DNA from: DASUBV01 sp963725175
GTDB taxonomy: Bacteria > Actinomycetota > Actinomycetes > Streptosporangiales > Streptosporangiaceae
DNA: 64,000 bases
Reading direction: 5' to 3'
NCBI GenBank assembly: GCA_963725175.1
Contig: CAVRXH010000006.1
Location: 6,634,001 to 6,698,000, forward strand
Below, one piece after another: positions 1 to 8,544 of the stretch (positions are counted from its first letter, which is position 1; each line of letters opens with the position of its first letter). The notes below the pieces were generated by a model. That model was given only the letters and a program-made list of their open reading frames with translations, had not been told where the DNA came from and ran no database searches. A program made the position numbers and the translations under genes.

Positions 1-2
1 TG

Positions 3-3000
3 ATCGGCGACCCGGCTGGCCGGGAGTTGGCGACGTGGCCGCCCGGGTACCGGCTGGCGGTGACCGAAGATGAGGTGGACGTGTCACGGTTCGAGGAGCT
101 GGTGACGGCAGGCCGCGGGGCGCTGGCCAGGGAGGACGGCGGCCAAGCAGCGGATTTACTCGGCCAGGCACTGGCGCTGTGGCGGGGCCCGGCGCTAGCG
201 GATGTGCCGCAGGGTCCGCTGGTCGCGGCCGAAGCGGCCCGGCTGGAGGAACTGCGGCTGGGAGCGGTGGAGCTGCGGATCGAGGCCGAGATCTGCTGCG
301 GGCGCGAAGCGGAACTGGTGGCGGAGCTGCGTCAGCTGACGGCCGGATACCCGCTGCGAGAGCAGCTCTGGTACCAGCTGATGCGCGTGCTGGCGGACAG
401 CGGCCGCCCGGCCGAGGCTCTGGAGGTCTACGCGCGGGCCCGTGAGGTCATCGCCGGGGAGCTAGGAGCCGATCCAGGGCCGGTGCTCCAGCAGTTCCAC
501 CGCCGCCTCCTGGCCGGGGAGCCGGCGGCAGCGGTAGCCGCTCCGCCGGCGGTGCTGCGGCAGTTGCCGGCCCCGGTGGCGCGTCTTGCGGGACGCGCAG
601 CGGAGGTGGAGATACTGACCGGAGCGCTCGGCCAGGACGGGTCGACGCTGCCGGGGACAGTGGTGATCTCGGCGATCGACGGTATGCCAGGTGTGGGAAA
701 GACAGCCCTGGCGGTGCATGCCGGGCACGTAGTGGCGGCCCGGTTCCCGGATCGGCAGCTATTCGTGGACCTGCACGGCCATACCCCGGGCCAGCAGCCC
801 GCCGACCCGGCGGACGTGCTGGCGGGGCTGCTGGCCGCTGACGGGGTGGACCCCAGGTACCTGCCCGGCGGGCTGGAGGGGCGGGCGGCCATGTGGCGGG
901 ACCGGATGGCCGGCCAGCGGGTACTGCTGATCCTGGATAACGCCGCCAGCAGCGCCCAGGTCGCGCCGCTGCTGCCGGGGGCGGCGCGGTGCCTGGTCAT
1001 CGTCACTAGCCGCCGGTTCCTGGGCGACCTGCCCGCAGCTGCCGAAGTGCCGCTGGGGACCTTGCCACCCGGCGATGCCGCGGCGATGTTCACAGGCCTG
1101 GCGCCCCGGGCCGACAGAGAGCCCGCGGCGGTGGCCGAGTTAGTTGCCTGGTGCGGCCACCTGCCGCTGGCGATCGTGCTGCTGGCGCGCCTGCTCGCCC
1201 GGCACCAGTCCTGGGACATGGCCGACCTGATCGCCGAGACCAAGGCACAGCTGCTGACCGTCACTGCGGAGAACCGGACGGTCGCAGCCGCGTTCGAGCT
1301 GTCCTACCAGTACCTGGACGCCGGGCAGCAGCGCTTTTTCCGCTGCCTGGGGCTGCACCCCGGCGCTGACGTCGACGCCTATGCCGCCGCCGCCCTGGCC
1401 AACGTGCCGGTCGGCCAGGCAGCCGTGCATCTCGACGCCCTGCACGGCTGCCGGCTGCTGGAGGAGCCTGTCCCGCGCCGGTACCGGATGCACAGCCTGA
1501 TCCGCGAGTACGCCCGCGGCCTCGCCGCCGACCAGTCCGCGGATGAGGTCCCCGCTGAGCGGGAGCAGGCCACCGGACGGCTGCTCGACTACTACCAGCA
1601 CACCGCCGAGGCCGCCGATACTCACCTCGCCCGGCACGACCGGCCTTCAGCCGCCACGCCCGTCCCGGCACCGGCGGCTGCGCCCGACCTGCCCGGCCAG
1701 GGCCAGGCACAAGCCTGGATGACCGCCGAGCGCGCGAACCTGGTGGCCTGCATCGGCTACGTCGCCGCGCGCGATGACTACGCTCGGGTCGTCGGACTCA
1801 CCGCCGCCATCGCCTCGCATTTGCGCAGTGAGGGTCCCTGGCCTCAGGCCGTCACCCTGCATGCCGCCGCCGCTCGGGCCGCCCAGTCCCTCGGCGACCA
1901 GCCCGGCCACGCTAACGCTCTCCTGGACCTGAGCGATGTACTGCAGCTGACCGGTGACTACCCGGCCGCGACCGGCCTGCTGAAGCAAGCCCGCGATATT
2001 TACCGCGGCAATGGGAGTCGGCTAGGCGAGGCTAACGCCCTCTTCTACCTGGGGGACGCGCGGCGGCTGGAGGGTGACTTTCGGGACGCGACCGGCCTGC
2101 TGGAGCAGTCCCTGGAGATCTACCGAGGCATCCGCAGCCGGCTCGGCGAGGCCCGCGCTCTCCGCAATCTGGGGACAGTGCGGGAGATGACCGGCGACTA
2201 CCCAGGCGCGACCGGGCTGCTGGAGCGGGCCCTGAGCATCTTTCGGGACATCGGCAGCCACCTCGGCGAGGCTGACGCACTGCTCTACCTGGGGGCCGTG
2301 CGGCAGGAGACTGGCGACTACCCGGCCGCGACCGGCGTGCTGGAGCAGGCACGGGACATCTCCCGCGGTATCGGCTACAGGCTCGGCGAGGCGAACGCAC
2401 TGCTCTACCTGGGGGCCGTTCGGCAGGTAACTGGCGACTACCCAGGCGCGACCGGCGTGCTAGAGCTGGCCCGGGACATCTACCGCGGCATCGGCAGCCG
2501 GCTCGGCGAGGCCAACGCGCTGCTTTACCTGGGGGCCGTGCGGCAGGAGACTGGCGACTACCCGGCCGCGACCAGCGTGCTGGGGCACGCACGGGACATC
2601 TACCGCAGTATCGGCAGCCGGCTCGGCGAGGCCAACGCACTCTGCCGTCTGGGGGCCCTCCGCCAGGTAACCGGCAACTACCCGGCCGCTACCGGGTTGC
2701 TGAAGCAGGCTATGAACATCTATCGCAGCATTGGCGACCGACTCGGTGAGTCGGTCGCGCTGATCGAAACCGGAGCGACGCACCTGAGCCGTGGCGATCG
2801 GCGGCATGCCCGTGCCGACTACCTTCGTGCCCTAGAATTGGCCCGCGCGATAGGCGGCCAGTTGGAGGAAGCCCGTGCCCTAGAGGGAATCGGCAGATGC
2901 GCCGCGATGGGACCTGCCGCCGCCGACCCTGCCAGCAGAGCCCTGCGGCAATCGCTGGAGATCTACCGGCGCATCGGCGCGGCAGCCGCGACGCGCCTTG

Positions 3001-3026
3001 CCGCCGAGCTGGACGACCCGCAGTAG
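3..3026 (+). CDS. AfsR/SARP-type regulator (BTAD + NB-ARC + TPR), 5' end outside window
   Basis: The reading frame is open from the first bases, so the start and most of the DNA-binding OmpR-like domain lie upstream; the first visible residues (TWPPGYRLAV) match the end of that domain. Then come a bacterial transcriptional activation domain (about residues 20-165), an NB-ARC ATPase (Walker A GMPGVGKTALAV near residue 220, Walker B-like LLILDNA near 300) and a long TPR array to the C-terminus. Family members are STAND-type transcription activators, usually of secondary metabolism. The paralogue at 52497-55355 has the same order. The TPR part is made of almost identical 40-residue units, unlike the more diverged repeats of the paralogue. 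The stop is TAG at 3024-3026. Its targets cannot be read from the sequence. Confidence 0.9.
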   Translation: MGDPAGRELATWPPGYRLAVTEDEVDVSRFEELVTAGRGALAREDGGQAADLLGQALALWRGPALADVPQGPLVAAEAARLEELRLGAVELRIEAEICCGREAELVAELRQLTAGYPLREQLWYQLMRVLADSGRPAEALEVYARAREVIAGELGADPGPVLQQFHRRLLAGEPAAAVAAPPAVLRQLPAPVARLAGRAAEVEILTGALGQDGSTLPGTVVISAIDGMPGVGKTALAVHAGHVVAARFPDRQLFVDLHGHTPGQQPADPADVLAGLLAADGVDPRYLPGGLEGRAAMWRDRMAGQRVLLILDNAASSAQVAPLLPGAARCLVIVTSRRFLGDLPAAAEVPLGTLPPGDAAAMFTGLAPRADREPAAVAELVAWCGHLPLAIVLLARLLARHQSWDMADLIAETKAQLLTVTAENRTVAAAFELSYQYLDAGQQRFFRCLGLHPGADVDAYAAAALANVPVGQAAVHLDALHGCRLLEEPVPRRYRMHSLIREYARGLAADQSADEVPAEREQATGRLLDYYQHTAEAADTHLARHDRPSAATPVPAPAAAPDLPGQGQAQAWMTAERANLVACIGYVAARDDYARVVGLTAAIASHLRSEGPWPQAVTLHAAAARAAQSLGDQPGHANALLDLSDVLQLTGDYPAATGLLKQARDIYRGNGSRLGEANALFYLGDARRLEGDFRDATGLLEQSLEIYRGIRSRLGEARALRNLGTVREMTGDYPGATGLLERALSIFRDIGSHLGEADALLYLGAVRQETGDYPAATGVLEQARDISRGIGYRLGEANALLYLGAVRQVTGDYPGATGVLELARDIYRGIGSRLGEANALLYLGAVRQETGDYPAATSVLGHARDIYRSIGSRLGEANALCRLGALRQVTGNYPAATGLLKQAMNIYRSIGDRLGESVALIETGATHLSRGDRRHARADYLRALELARAIGGQLEEARALEGIGRCAAMGPAAADPASRALRQSLEIYRRIGAAAATRLAAELDDPQ
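1953..2760 (+). repeat. 120-bp in-frame tandem repeats encoding TPR units
   Basis: About seven consecutive 120-bp units are visible, each containing a GACTACCC-GCGACCGG core and a GGCGAGGC-AACGC segment. Each encodes a 40-residue TPR-like unit (pattern TGDYPAATGLL...RDIYRGIGSRLGEANAL). The high DNA identity between neighbours points to recent unit duplication or gene conversion. Confidence 0.85.
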
Positions 3027-3168
3027 GCAGCCAGCTTTAGCAGGCTTTCGCACCTACTGCCTGGCCTGCGACGCAGGCGGTGACAGCAGCCGGCGAGCTC
3101 CCCTTGGTTGATCGGAAAGTGGCTCAATAATTTCAGGAAGAACGGCCGAAGCCCTCATCCAAGCACTG

Positions 3169-3404
3169 TTGCATCGGCCAGCGCCCTCAGCTTTGTCACT
3201 CGGCGTCGACACCAACTACTACTATCCGCAGCCGGACGGGTCTATCGGCGAGCTCGATGACTGGCCGGTGACGAGCAGCGAGCTGTTGCTGCGCCATCTG
3301 TCGGCCGCTTACGTCGTGAAGGTCTTCAACAACATTTTCTTCGGCACAGGCGCGCAGCCGCCAGTACCAGTCAAAGCCGTGCTGCTCTGGCAGCCCGGGC
3401 ACTA
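3169..3404 (+). pseudogene. Fragment of NAD(P)-binding F420-reductase-like protein cut by an IS
   Basis: The translated segment VDTNYYYPQPDGSIGEL followed by TSSELLLRHL and VVKVFNNIFF resembles the middle of NADPH-dependent F420 reductase/NAD-binding family proteins, which carry a (D)TxNYYP...TSSE...RVVKAFN pattern. The N-terminal Rossmann glycine motif is absent. The frame degrades after FFG and then meets the IS5-family element at 3405, and no continuation was recognised on the other side at 4450. It is a dead fragment; the family assignment rests on motif memory only. Confidence 0.5.
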
Positions 3405-3955
3405 GGGCGTGTTTAAGAAGGTGGGGCGGAGCCACTCGTTGATCGCAGCGACGTGGACGGTGGCCTCGTAGCGGACGGCGAGCTTGTCGTACCTGGTGGC
3501 CAGGGCGCGGTTGCGCTTGAGCCTGCCGATGCCGCACTCGACGGCGTGGCGCTGCTTGTATGTCACGGGGTCGAAGGCGGGCGGCCGGCCGCCCTTGCTG
3601 CCCTTCTTCTTGCGGTTGCGGATCCGGTCAGCCTGCTGCGGGATGGTGGCGGGGATCTTGCGGCGGCGCAGCAGCACGCGGTTCGCGCGGGCGTCGTAAG
3701 CCTTGTCGGCCAGCACCCGGTCCGGTCGCGAGCGGGGCCGGCCTGGTCCCTGGCGGGGCACCCGGATGGCATCCAGGACCGCCCGGAACTGCGGGCTGTC
3801 GCCGCGCTGGCCCGCCGTGATCACCACCGACAGCGGCTTCTGGCCCTGCTCGCAGGCCAGGTGGACCTTGGCGGAAAGCCCGCCGCGGGAGCGGCCCAGC
3901 CCGTGATCCGCCGGCTCGGCCGGGCCGGGCGGCTCCTTCTGCAGGTCCCCCTTTT
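3402..3955 (-). CDS. IS5-family transposase, second frame (OrfB, reached by -1 frameshift)
   Basis: This frame supplies the rest of the DDE transposase: HGLGRSRGGLSAKVHLACE, PLSVVITAGQ, VLADKAYDA (second Asp) and the final Glu region AVECGIGRLKRNRALATRYDKLA. No good start codon precedes it, so it is expected to be made as an OrfAB fusion. The last IS-encoded codon is CCC; the TAG stop (3402-3404) is formed by the duplicated target TA plus the next host base, so the stop lies outside the element. Confidence 0.85.
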
Positions 3956-4312
3956 CCGCGCCCCGGCGGCGTGCTGGTGCGCCCGGACCACCGTGGAGTC
4001 CACGCTCACATCCCAGGTGATCAGCCCGGCCGCATCTGCCCGCGCCTGAAGCCCGGCCAGGACCGCCGCCCACGTGCCATCCAGCTGCCAGCGGCGGAAC
4101 AGCCCGTATACCGACTCCCAGCGCCCGTACTCCGGCGGCACGTCCCGCCAAGGCGCGCCTGTGCGGGTGCGCCAGCGGATCCCGTCGATCAGCTGCCGCA
4201 GCAGCCACTTACGCGGCCGGCCCGGCCTCACCCTCCGGGGCAGCAGCGGCTCCAGCACCGCCCACTGCACATCTGTCAGGTCAGCCCGGCCAGCCACCGG
4301 TACGGTAGGCAC
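3821..4312 (-). CDS. IS5-family transposase, first frame (OrfA)
   Basis: This 163-residue product begins at GTG 4312 after a GGAG ribosome site. It has the N-terminal DUF4096-like region (LTDVQWAVLEPLLP), then RWRTRTGAPWRDVP and the first catalytic Asp region (WDVSVDSTVVRAHQHAAG). After ARKRGT the frame stops resembling transposases, while the -1 frame continues the family sequence (DHGLGRSRGGLSAKVHLA). The junction is an A4G5 run at 3947-3955 on the minus strand, a plausible programmed -1 slip site as in other IS427-group elements. Confidence 0.85.
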   Translation of the reverse strand: MPTVPVAGRADLTDVQWAVLEPLLPRRVRPGRPRKWLLRQLIDGIRWRTRTGAPWRDVPPEYGRWESVYGLFRRWQLDGTWAAVLAGLQARADAAGLITWDVSVDSTVVRAHQHAAGARKRGTCRRSRPARPSRRITGWAAPAAGFPPRSTWPASRARSRCRW

Positions 4313-4366
4313 GAGGTCTCCGGTGGCCTGGTCTTCTTGGTCGTTGACTCATCTACCGGAGACCTC
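4313..4366 (-). promoter_or_regulatory. Stem-loop burying the IS5 transposase ribosome site
   Basis: A perfect 12-bp inverted repeat (GAGGTCTCCGGT at 4313-4324, ACCGGAGACCTC at 4355-4366) with a 30-nt loop sits immediately before the GTG start at 4312. In the minus-strand transcript the GGAG Shine-Dalgarno is inside the stem. Such structures in other ISs (for example IS10, IS50) block translation from read-through transcripts; that role here is inferred. Confidence 0.65.
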
Positions 4367-4449
4367 ATCGCTTTCCGGGCACCGACACGCCCCGGTCACC
4401 ACCCCGTAACCAGCCACCAGCCGCCGCACCACTTCTTAAACAGGCCCTA

Positions 4450-5073
4450 GTCGCGTTCCCCCTGCCGATTACGAGCGAGCGCTGTTCGAATGTCAGATCG
4501 CGTTCTGATTGCAGATCCTGCGGTTCTGCATGTCTTCAGTCGCCAAGTGGGCTTGCTCATCGCGGTAGCAGCGAATGCCAGGCAACAAGCTCTGGTTCAG
4601 ATGTCCACGCTGCCCTGCGCTCGCCTTCGGGATACCAATCGAGCAATTTCGCATACAACAGAAATTGCACGACCTTGATCGCGAGCCAAGATTCCTGGCA
4701 TGCAGAGCGCCTGCTCATGGTAGAAAACGAGGTCAGGCCGAGATCGGTGAACCACATCGGCTCAGCTCCGCAAAGCGAGAATTGACCAGGGCGTTGACAA
4801 GAATCCCGTTTGGTTAGATGCTTGCAAGGCTTAGTAGTTGCGGCTCGCGATAGGACGGGTTACCTGTGGCGAGGCGGATTTCCGGCCGCTGTCCCTGATC
4901 ATGGCTGATAATCCTAGGCCAGTTCGATGACATGCCGCGGCGGGGAGTAGGGGTCCGATCAGCCTGGCGCAGTGCTTTCGCTGAGATGACCCATCTATGA
5001 ACGGCTAAGGCCGACGAGGGCCTCCGTTCGAGCGGTGTTTAGTTCCGATCTCGGATAAGAAAGTGAGAAAGCG
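4450..5073. other. Intergenic region without a recognisable gene
   Basis: Short frames here show no recognisable family or convincing codon bias. A TTGACA hexamer at 4794-4799 followed 15 nt later by TAGATG (4815-4820) could be a vegetative-type promoter, but the spacing is short and it lies about 250 bp before the next gene. The last 20 bases carry the ribosome site of the gene at 5074. Confidence 0.4.
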
Positions 5074-5589
5074 ATGAGCCCTTCAGCCTTAAGATTCGCC
5101 ATCGTCACAGGAACTGCTATCTCTCTGGCATTTATGTTAACTAGCTCGGCGGCAGCGGTGTCCAGCCATCGCCCTGCCTCCGTGAGCCAGCTTCCGGCCG
5201 CACTTCAGTCAGACCTCGCGAATCATCCGGGCGGCAAGATAGTGAATTCACGCGAGATCTCGTTCGACAAGGGTCATATCCTCGTTGGCGTCGCGACCAG
5301 CGCTGCTCTCGACGTTGCGTGCCCGAACGGATGGGTATGTCTCAACACCGACCCGAACTACGCTGGCACTTTTGCCAAGTTCGATACGCCGCTCGACAAG
5401 AATATCCCGGTGGCTGGATACTTAGGTGCCCCGGTAAAATCTCTCAGAAACTACCGCAGTTATGGGTCAATACTTAGCAATGGCAAAGGCGGTACTATCT
5501 GCTATCCGTCAGACGCCACGGCTCCCGATATCGGCTCGCCATATTCAGGCTACCCATACCTCTACCTGGAGCACGCCGATAACTGTTAA
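5074..5589 (+). CDS. Secreted peptidase-inhibitor I36-like protein
   Basis: The 171-residue product has a Sec signal peptide (residues 1-28, hydrophobic core AIVTGTAISLAFMLTSSAAA). The mature part contains CPNGWVCLNTDPNYAGTFAKF and three further Cys-Gly-rich segments ending HADNC, the pattern of the small beta/gamma-crystallin-like peptidase inhibitor family I36 of actinomycetes. A prepeptide of about 40 residues lies between signal and Cys-rich domain. ATG 5074 follows AAGTGAGAAAG. It probably acts outside the cell on proteases, but no specific target is visible. Codon use is less GC-rich than its neighbours. Confidence 0.6.
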   Translation: MSPSALRFAIVTGTAISLAFMLTSSAAAVSSHRPASVSQLPAALQSDLANHPGGKIVNSREISFDKGHILVGVATSAALDVACPNGWVCLNTDPNYAGTFAKFDTPLDKNIPVAGYLGAPVKSLRNYRSYGSILSNGKGGTICYPSDATAPDIGSPYSGYPYLYLEHADNC

Positions 5590-5606
5590 CTCCCCTGACC
5601 TCGTGG

Positions 5607-6740
5607 TCATGAGCCCCAGGGGATCGGCAGCCCATAATCACATTGGCCGGCCCGCGCTATAGTTGCGACGAAGGGCTGACACTGGACTTTCGCCTTCGGC
5701 GCCCCTGGGCTGCACGGGACGACGGTCAGGTCGTAGCGCTGCCCGGCGATCGCCAGCATCCGCGCCTGCTTGCCGGGTCCCTGGGTGCCTGGCTGAGGGA
5801 CTGCCCGCGCGCCGGGGCCGGCCTGGCGGGCGGCGGTGCCGCGCTGCCTGGCGATGGCGTCGGGGGCCGCTGTCCGGCCGGGGGCCACCGGGCACTCGGC
5901 CAGCGCCCAGCGGCGGAACCCGGCCAGCGTGGAGGGCGGGGCCAGCGCCAGGCGCAGCACCCACAGCAGGAGCCCGCCGACGACCGCCATCGGGGTGGCG
6001 TCATCGCCATCGGCGACCTGGCCGGCCCTGGCATGCGCGATCGTCCACGCGCGGACGACGCCGATCAGGGTGTCGGAGGCCAGCGCGTAAACCGCGGCGG
6101 GCATCACCCAGACCGCCAGGTCACGCCAGCCTGGCGCGGCGGCCAGCGCGTTCATCGCCAGGCTGATCCCGATGCAGGCCAGGTTCAGGCTGTGCGGCCG
6201 GGCCGCCCGCCGCCCGTGCAGCGCCAGCGCGATGCCTAGCGCCGCGAAGATGAGCGCACCCACATCGGGGATGCCCGCCTCCAGGGCGGCGACCGCCGGT
6301 ACTCCTTTTATCTCCTGAACGAGGTTGTACTGCGCATCCCAGCTCACGACCGCCGCTGCCGCCGCGAGGACTGCCAGCGCGATCATCGCGCCGGCCAGCC
6401 ATGCGCGCGCCCGGTCACCTGGCGCTGATCTTGCGTGCTTCATTCCGGCTGGTCCTCCTGGCAGTGGCGGGGCTGCTGCGTGCCGGGCTCCGGCCGGCCG
6501 GGTGCCGGGCTGCCGCGGTGGCGCGGGCGCGGTCCCGGGATCGGCATGCATGGTGTCTGGCCGGTCGCGGTCTTCCTGGCAGCCGGCAGGTGCGAGGCGC
6601 AGCGCCGCGTGGCGCGGCGGTGCCTGGCGGGCTGGCGCTGGTGCCGGGCGTCCGCGCCCGGCGGGAGCTGGCTGCCGTGGCTGCTGCGGCGGAGCCTGCG
6701 CGATCTGCTCATCGGGGACTCTCCCATCCGGCGTGTTCAT
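5607..6740 (-). CDS. DUF2637 membrane protein of actinomycete mobile elements
   Basis: A Pro/Ala/Arg-rich N-terminal tail of about 100 residues is followed by four predicted membrane segments: WLAGAMIALAVLAAAAAVV, IPDVGALIFAALGIALALH, LNLACIGISLAMNALAAAP and DLAVWVMPAAVYALASD. The motif SWDAQYNLV and the run ASDTLIGVVRAW are characteristic of DUF2637 proteins, found on actinomycete plasmids and integrative conjugative elements next to GntR regulators and DNA-transfer genes. It is divergent from a GntR gene, separated by a dyad. I place the start at ATG 6740; the frame also opens with TTG at 6773, inside the dyad. The basic C-terminal tail may be cytosolic. Confidence 0.65.
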   Translation of the reverse strand: MNTPDGRVPDEQIAQAPPQQPRQPAPAGRGRPAPAPARQAPPRHAALRLAPAGCQEDRDRPDTMHADPGTAPAPPRQPGTRPAGARHAAAPPLPGGPAGMKHARSAPGDRARAWLAGAMIALAVLAAAAAVVSWDAQYNLVQEIKGVPAVAALEAGIPDVGALIFAALGIALALHGRRAARPHSLNLACIGISLAMNALAAAPGWRDLAVWVMPAAVYALASDTLIGVVRAWTIAHARAGQVADGDDATPMAVVGGLLLWVLRLALAPPSTLAGFRRWALAECPVAPGRTAAPDAIARQRGTAARQAGPGARAVPQPGTQGPGKQARMLAIAGQRYDLTVVPCSPGAPKAKVQCQPFVATIARAGQCDYGLPIPWGS

Positions 6741-6755
6741 CACAGCGATAAAGCT

Positions 6756-6781
6756 ACTAGGTATTTGTGACAAACACTAGT
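6756..6781. promoter_or_regulatory. Dyad operator between DUF2637 gene and gntR gene
   Basis: The 26-bp stretch starts with ACTAGG and ends with ACTAGT and has the perfect palindrome TTTGTGACAAA at its centre. A further CCTAGT copy follows at about 6791. Its symmetry and position between divergent genes, one a GntR-type repressor gene, suggest an autoregulatory operator, as for KorSA-like regulators. The binding protein is inferred. Confidence 0.55.
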
Positions 6782-6841
6782 CGTGAATCCCTAGTCTTCC
6801 TGGCGCTGTGAGTACCTCAGCTGCTAGCCAGGTGCGACGAT

Positions 6842-7561
6842 GTGCGGATGATGCTGGACCGCGACGCGCCGTACGTGCAGATCATCGAGCACTACCGCCG
6901 GGAGATCGCCGCCGGGAGGCTGACCGACGGCGACACGCTCCCGTCGGGTCGGGAGATCGCCGCCGAGTTCGGCGTGTCGATGGCCACCGCCGCCAAGGTC
7001 GCGACCGGACTCCAGGCGCTCGGGCTGGTGGTCGCCCGGCCCGGTGCCGGGACCCTGGTGACGGCGCGGCGGCCGCCGGCCGACCGGGCCGCCGGCGGGC
7101 CGCTGCTGATCGGGCTGGCCACGCGCGGGCCGGTGACGGCGGGGGAGACGGCCCGCGTGACCGAGGCCGGCATGGTCGCCGCGCCGCAGGGGGTGGCCGC
7201 GCAGCTGGGGATCGACCTGCCGGCGGAGGTGGTCAGGCGGCGGCAGGTCACGGCCGACGGCGGGGTGACCGCGGCGGTGCTCACGTCATGGTTCCCCGCC
7301 CGGCTGGCCGAGGCGCTGCCCGCGCTGATGAGCACCGAGCCGCTCGGGGACGGCGACGGGTATGCGCCGGCGTGGGGGGAGGACTGGGTAGCGGCCCGGC
7401 CCCCGACATCGGCGGAAGCGCGGGAGTTCGAGATCAAGCGCGGCTGGCCGGTCGTGGTCGTGCACAGCCGCCGGATGGACGCCGACGACACCGTCATCGA
7501 GTACGCCGAGCTGGTCGCCCGGGGAGACACGCGGGTGACCTACCGGTACGAGTACCTGTAG
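6842..7561 (+). CDS. GntR-family transcriptional regulator (HutC/UTRA type)
   Basis: The 239-residue protein has an N-terminal winged helix (residues 1-75: YVQIIEHYRREIAAGRL, LPSGREIAAEFGVSMATAAK, LGLVVARPGAGTLV) and a C-terminal ligand-binding domain of the UTRA kind (VVRRRQVTADGGVTAAVLTSW ending DTRVTYRYEYL). In actinomycete integrative elements such regulators repress transfer and replication genes. The gene is divergent from the DUF2637 gene and shares its dyad. Starts possible are GTG 6842, ATG 6848 or ATG 6851; homologues begin close to LDRDAPYVQI, so any of them is plausible. Confidence 0.85.
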   Translation: MRMMLDRDAPYVQIIEHYRREIAAGRLTDGDTLPSGREIAAEFGVSMATAAKVATGLQALGLVVARPGAGTLVTARRPPADRAAGGPLLIGLATRGPVTAGETARVTEAGMVAAPQGVAAQLGIDLPAEVVRRRQVTADGGVTAAVLTSWFPARLAEALPALMSTEPLGDGDGYAPAWGEDWVAARPPTSAEAREFEIKRGWPVVVVHSRRMDADDTVIEYAELVARGDTRVTYRYEYL

Positions 7562-7780
7562 CCGCGCAGCTGAGAGCCGTCACGCTGCGGAGCGCGACGG
7601 GCGGTTCGTGGTGGCCGGAGACGACGCGGCTCGAATGATCAGCGGCCGAGATTCGCCCCGTCGCCGAGCCTTTCAAGCGGGCCATATAGGCGGCATAGCC
7701 GCGACGGGCAGACAGCAGCTTTCACACTGGAGTGAGCGGCCACCCTGCGGGGGAGGACCCGGTCAGCCGGCCGCTCGCAC

Positions 7781-8455
7781 TCAGGATGGCGGCTCGGACT
7801 TGCGAGACCGCGCCGGTGGCCTGGCTCGGCGCCTGGATGGCTGTCCGGAAGTCACCAGCTCGTCGATGTCGGCGCTCCAGTAGCAGATCTCCAGTGTCTT
7901 CAGGTTCGCCCAGTGCCTGAAACGCCGGCCGTTCCAGATGGCCGCGCCGCCCGAGGCAGCGAAAACGATGATTCCGACCACCGATATCGCCACGCTCCTG
8001 CCTTGCGCTGCCGAAACCAGGGATACCACGCTCGCGATAATCATAGGCAGAGAGCAGTTGCGCGTCATAATCCCGACAGCGCGAAGCCGTGATACTTCCT
8101 GGGCCTGGTCAAGGTCGAATACCTCCACGGCTGCCTTGAGGAGGCCCATGTCGGCCTGTACATACGGCCGGTTCTTGGCACCGGGCACCCTGGCGATGAA
8201 GTCTGCCCGTGCTTCGTCGCTGGATTTCCGCAGGCCCAGCGCCTTATCCATGACAGAAGCTAGCGGATAGGTGACATACCCCAGGAGATAACTGAGCACT
8301 ATGATTGCCGCGGCGAGTATCACAGTTGGCACGCGGCCAAGATGGCCAGGGTTGATCCAGCCGATCCTGTCAGCCAGAAACACGCCCAAGGCGAGATAGA
8401 GAGAACCTGGGACCGCATAGGCAAAGACGTCGTAGATCCCGAACGATATGTTCAA
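7781..8455 (-). CDS. Hypothetical membrane protein with four membrane segments
   Basis: The 224-residue protein begins with TTG 8455 after GGGAGA. Hydrophobic segments are at about residues 8-28 (VFAYAVPGSLYLALGVFLA), 42-62 (VPTVILAAAIIVLSYLLGY), 135-152 and 158-175; a soluble stretch of about 70 residues with charged helices lies between the second and third, and the tail is Arg/Pro-rich. I do not recognise a function. Similar short four-helix proteins occur beside defence and mobile genes in actinomycetes. The IS701 element lies 90 bp upstream and does not interrupt it. Confidence 0.6.
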   Translation of the reverse strand: MNISFGIYDVFAYAVPGSLYLALGVFLADRIGWINPGHLGRVPTVILAAAIIVLSYLLGYVTYPLASVMDKALGLRKSSDEARADFIARVPGAKNRPYVQADMGLLKAAVEVFDLDQAQEVSRLRAVGIMTRNCSLPMIIASVVSLVSAAQGRSVAISVVGIIVFAASGGAAIWNGRRFRHWANLKTLEICYWSADIDELVTSGQPSRRRARPPARSRKSEPPS

Positions 8456-8544
8456 AGTATTCTCCCGTGCGCGCGCAGATATATTGGCAAACTTATGGCA
8501 AGTAATCCCGTAAGCGTACTACCGGAATCTACGTGCTGATGAAA

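Larger units (their letters stand above)
3405..4447 (-). mobile_element. IS5-family (IS427-like) insertion sequence, complete
   Basis: Terminal inverted repeats are visible: GGGCGTGTTTAAGAAG at 3405-3420 and its partner GGGCCTGTTTAAGAAG read on the minus strand from 4447. The element is 1043 bp and flanked on both sides by TA (3403-3404 and 4448-4449), a 2-bp target duplication typical of the IS427 group. The transposase is encoded on the minus strand in two frames joined by a -1 shift. Confidence 0.85.

Noticed and set aside
4557..4757. 66-codon minus-strand frame (LAIKVVQFLLYAKLLDWYPE)
   Set aside because: It reads somewhat like protein, but has no ribosome site and no recognisable family; too short to support.
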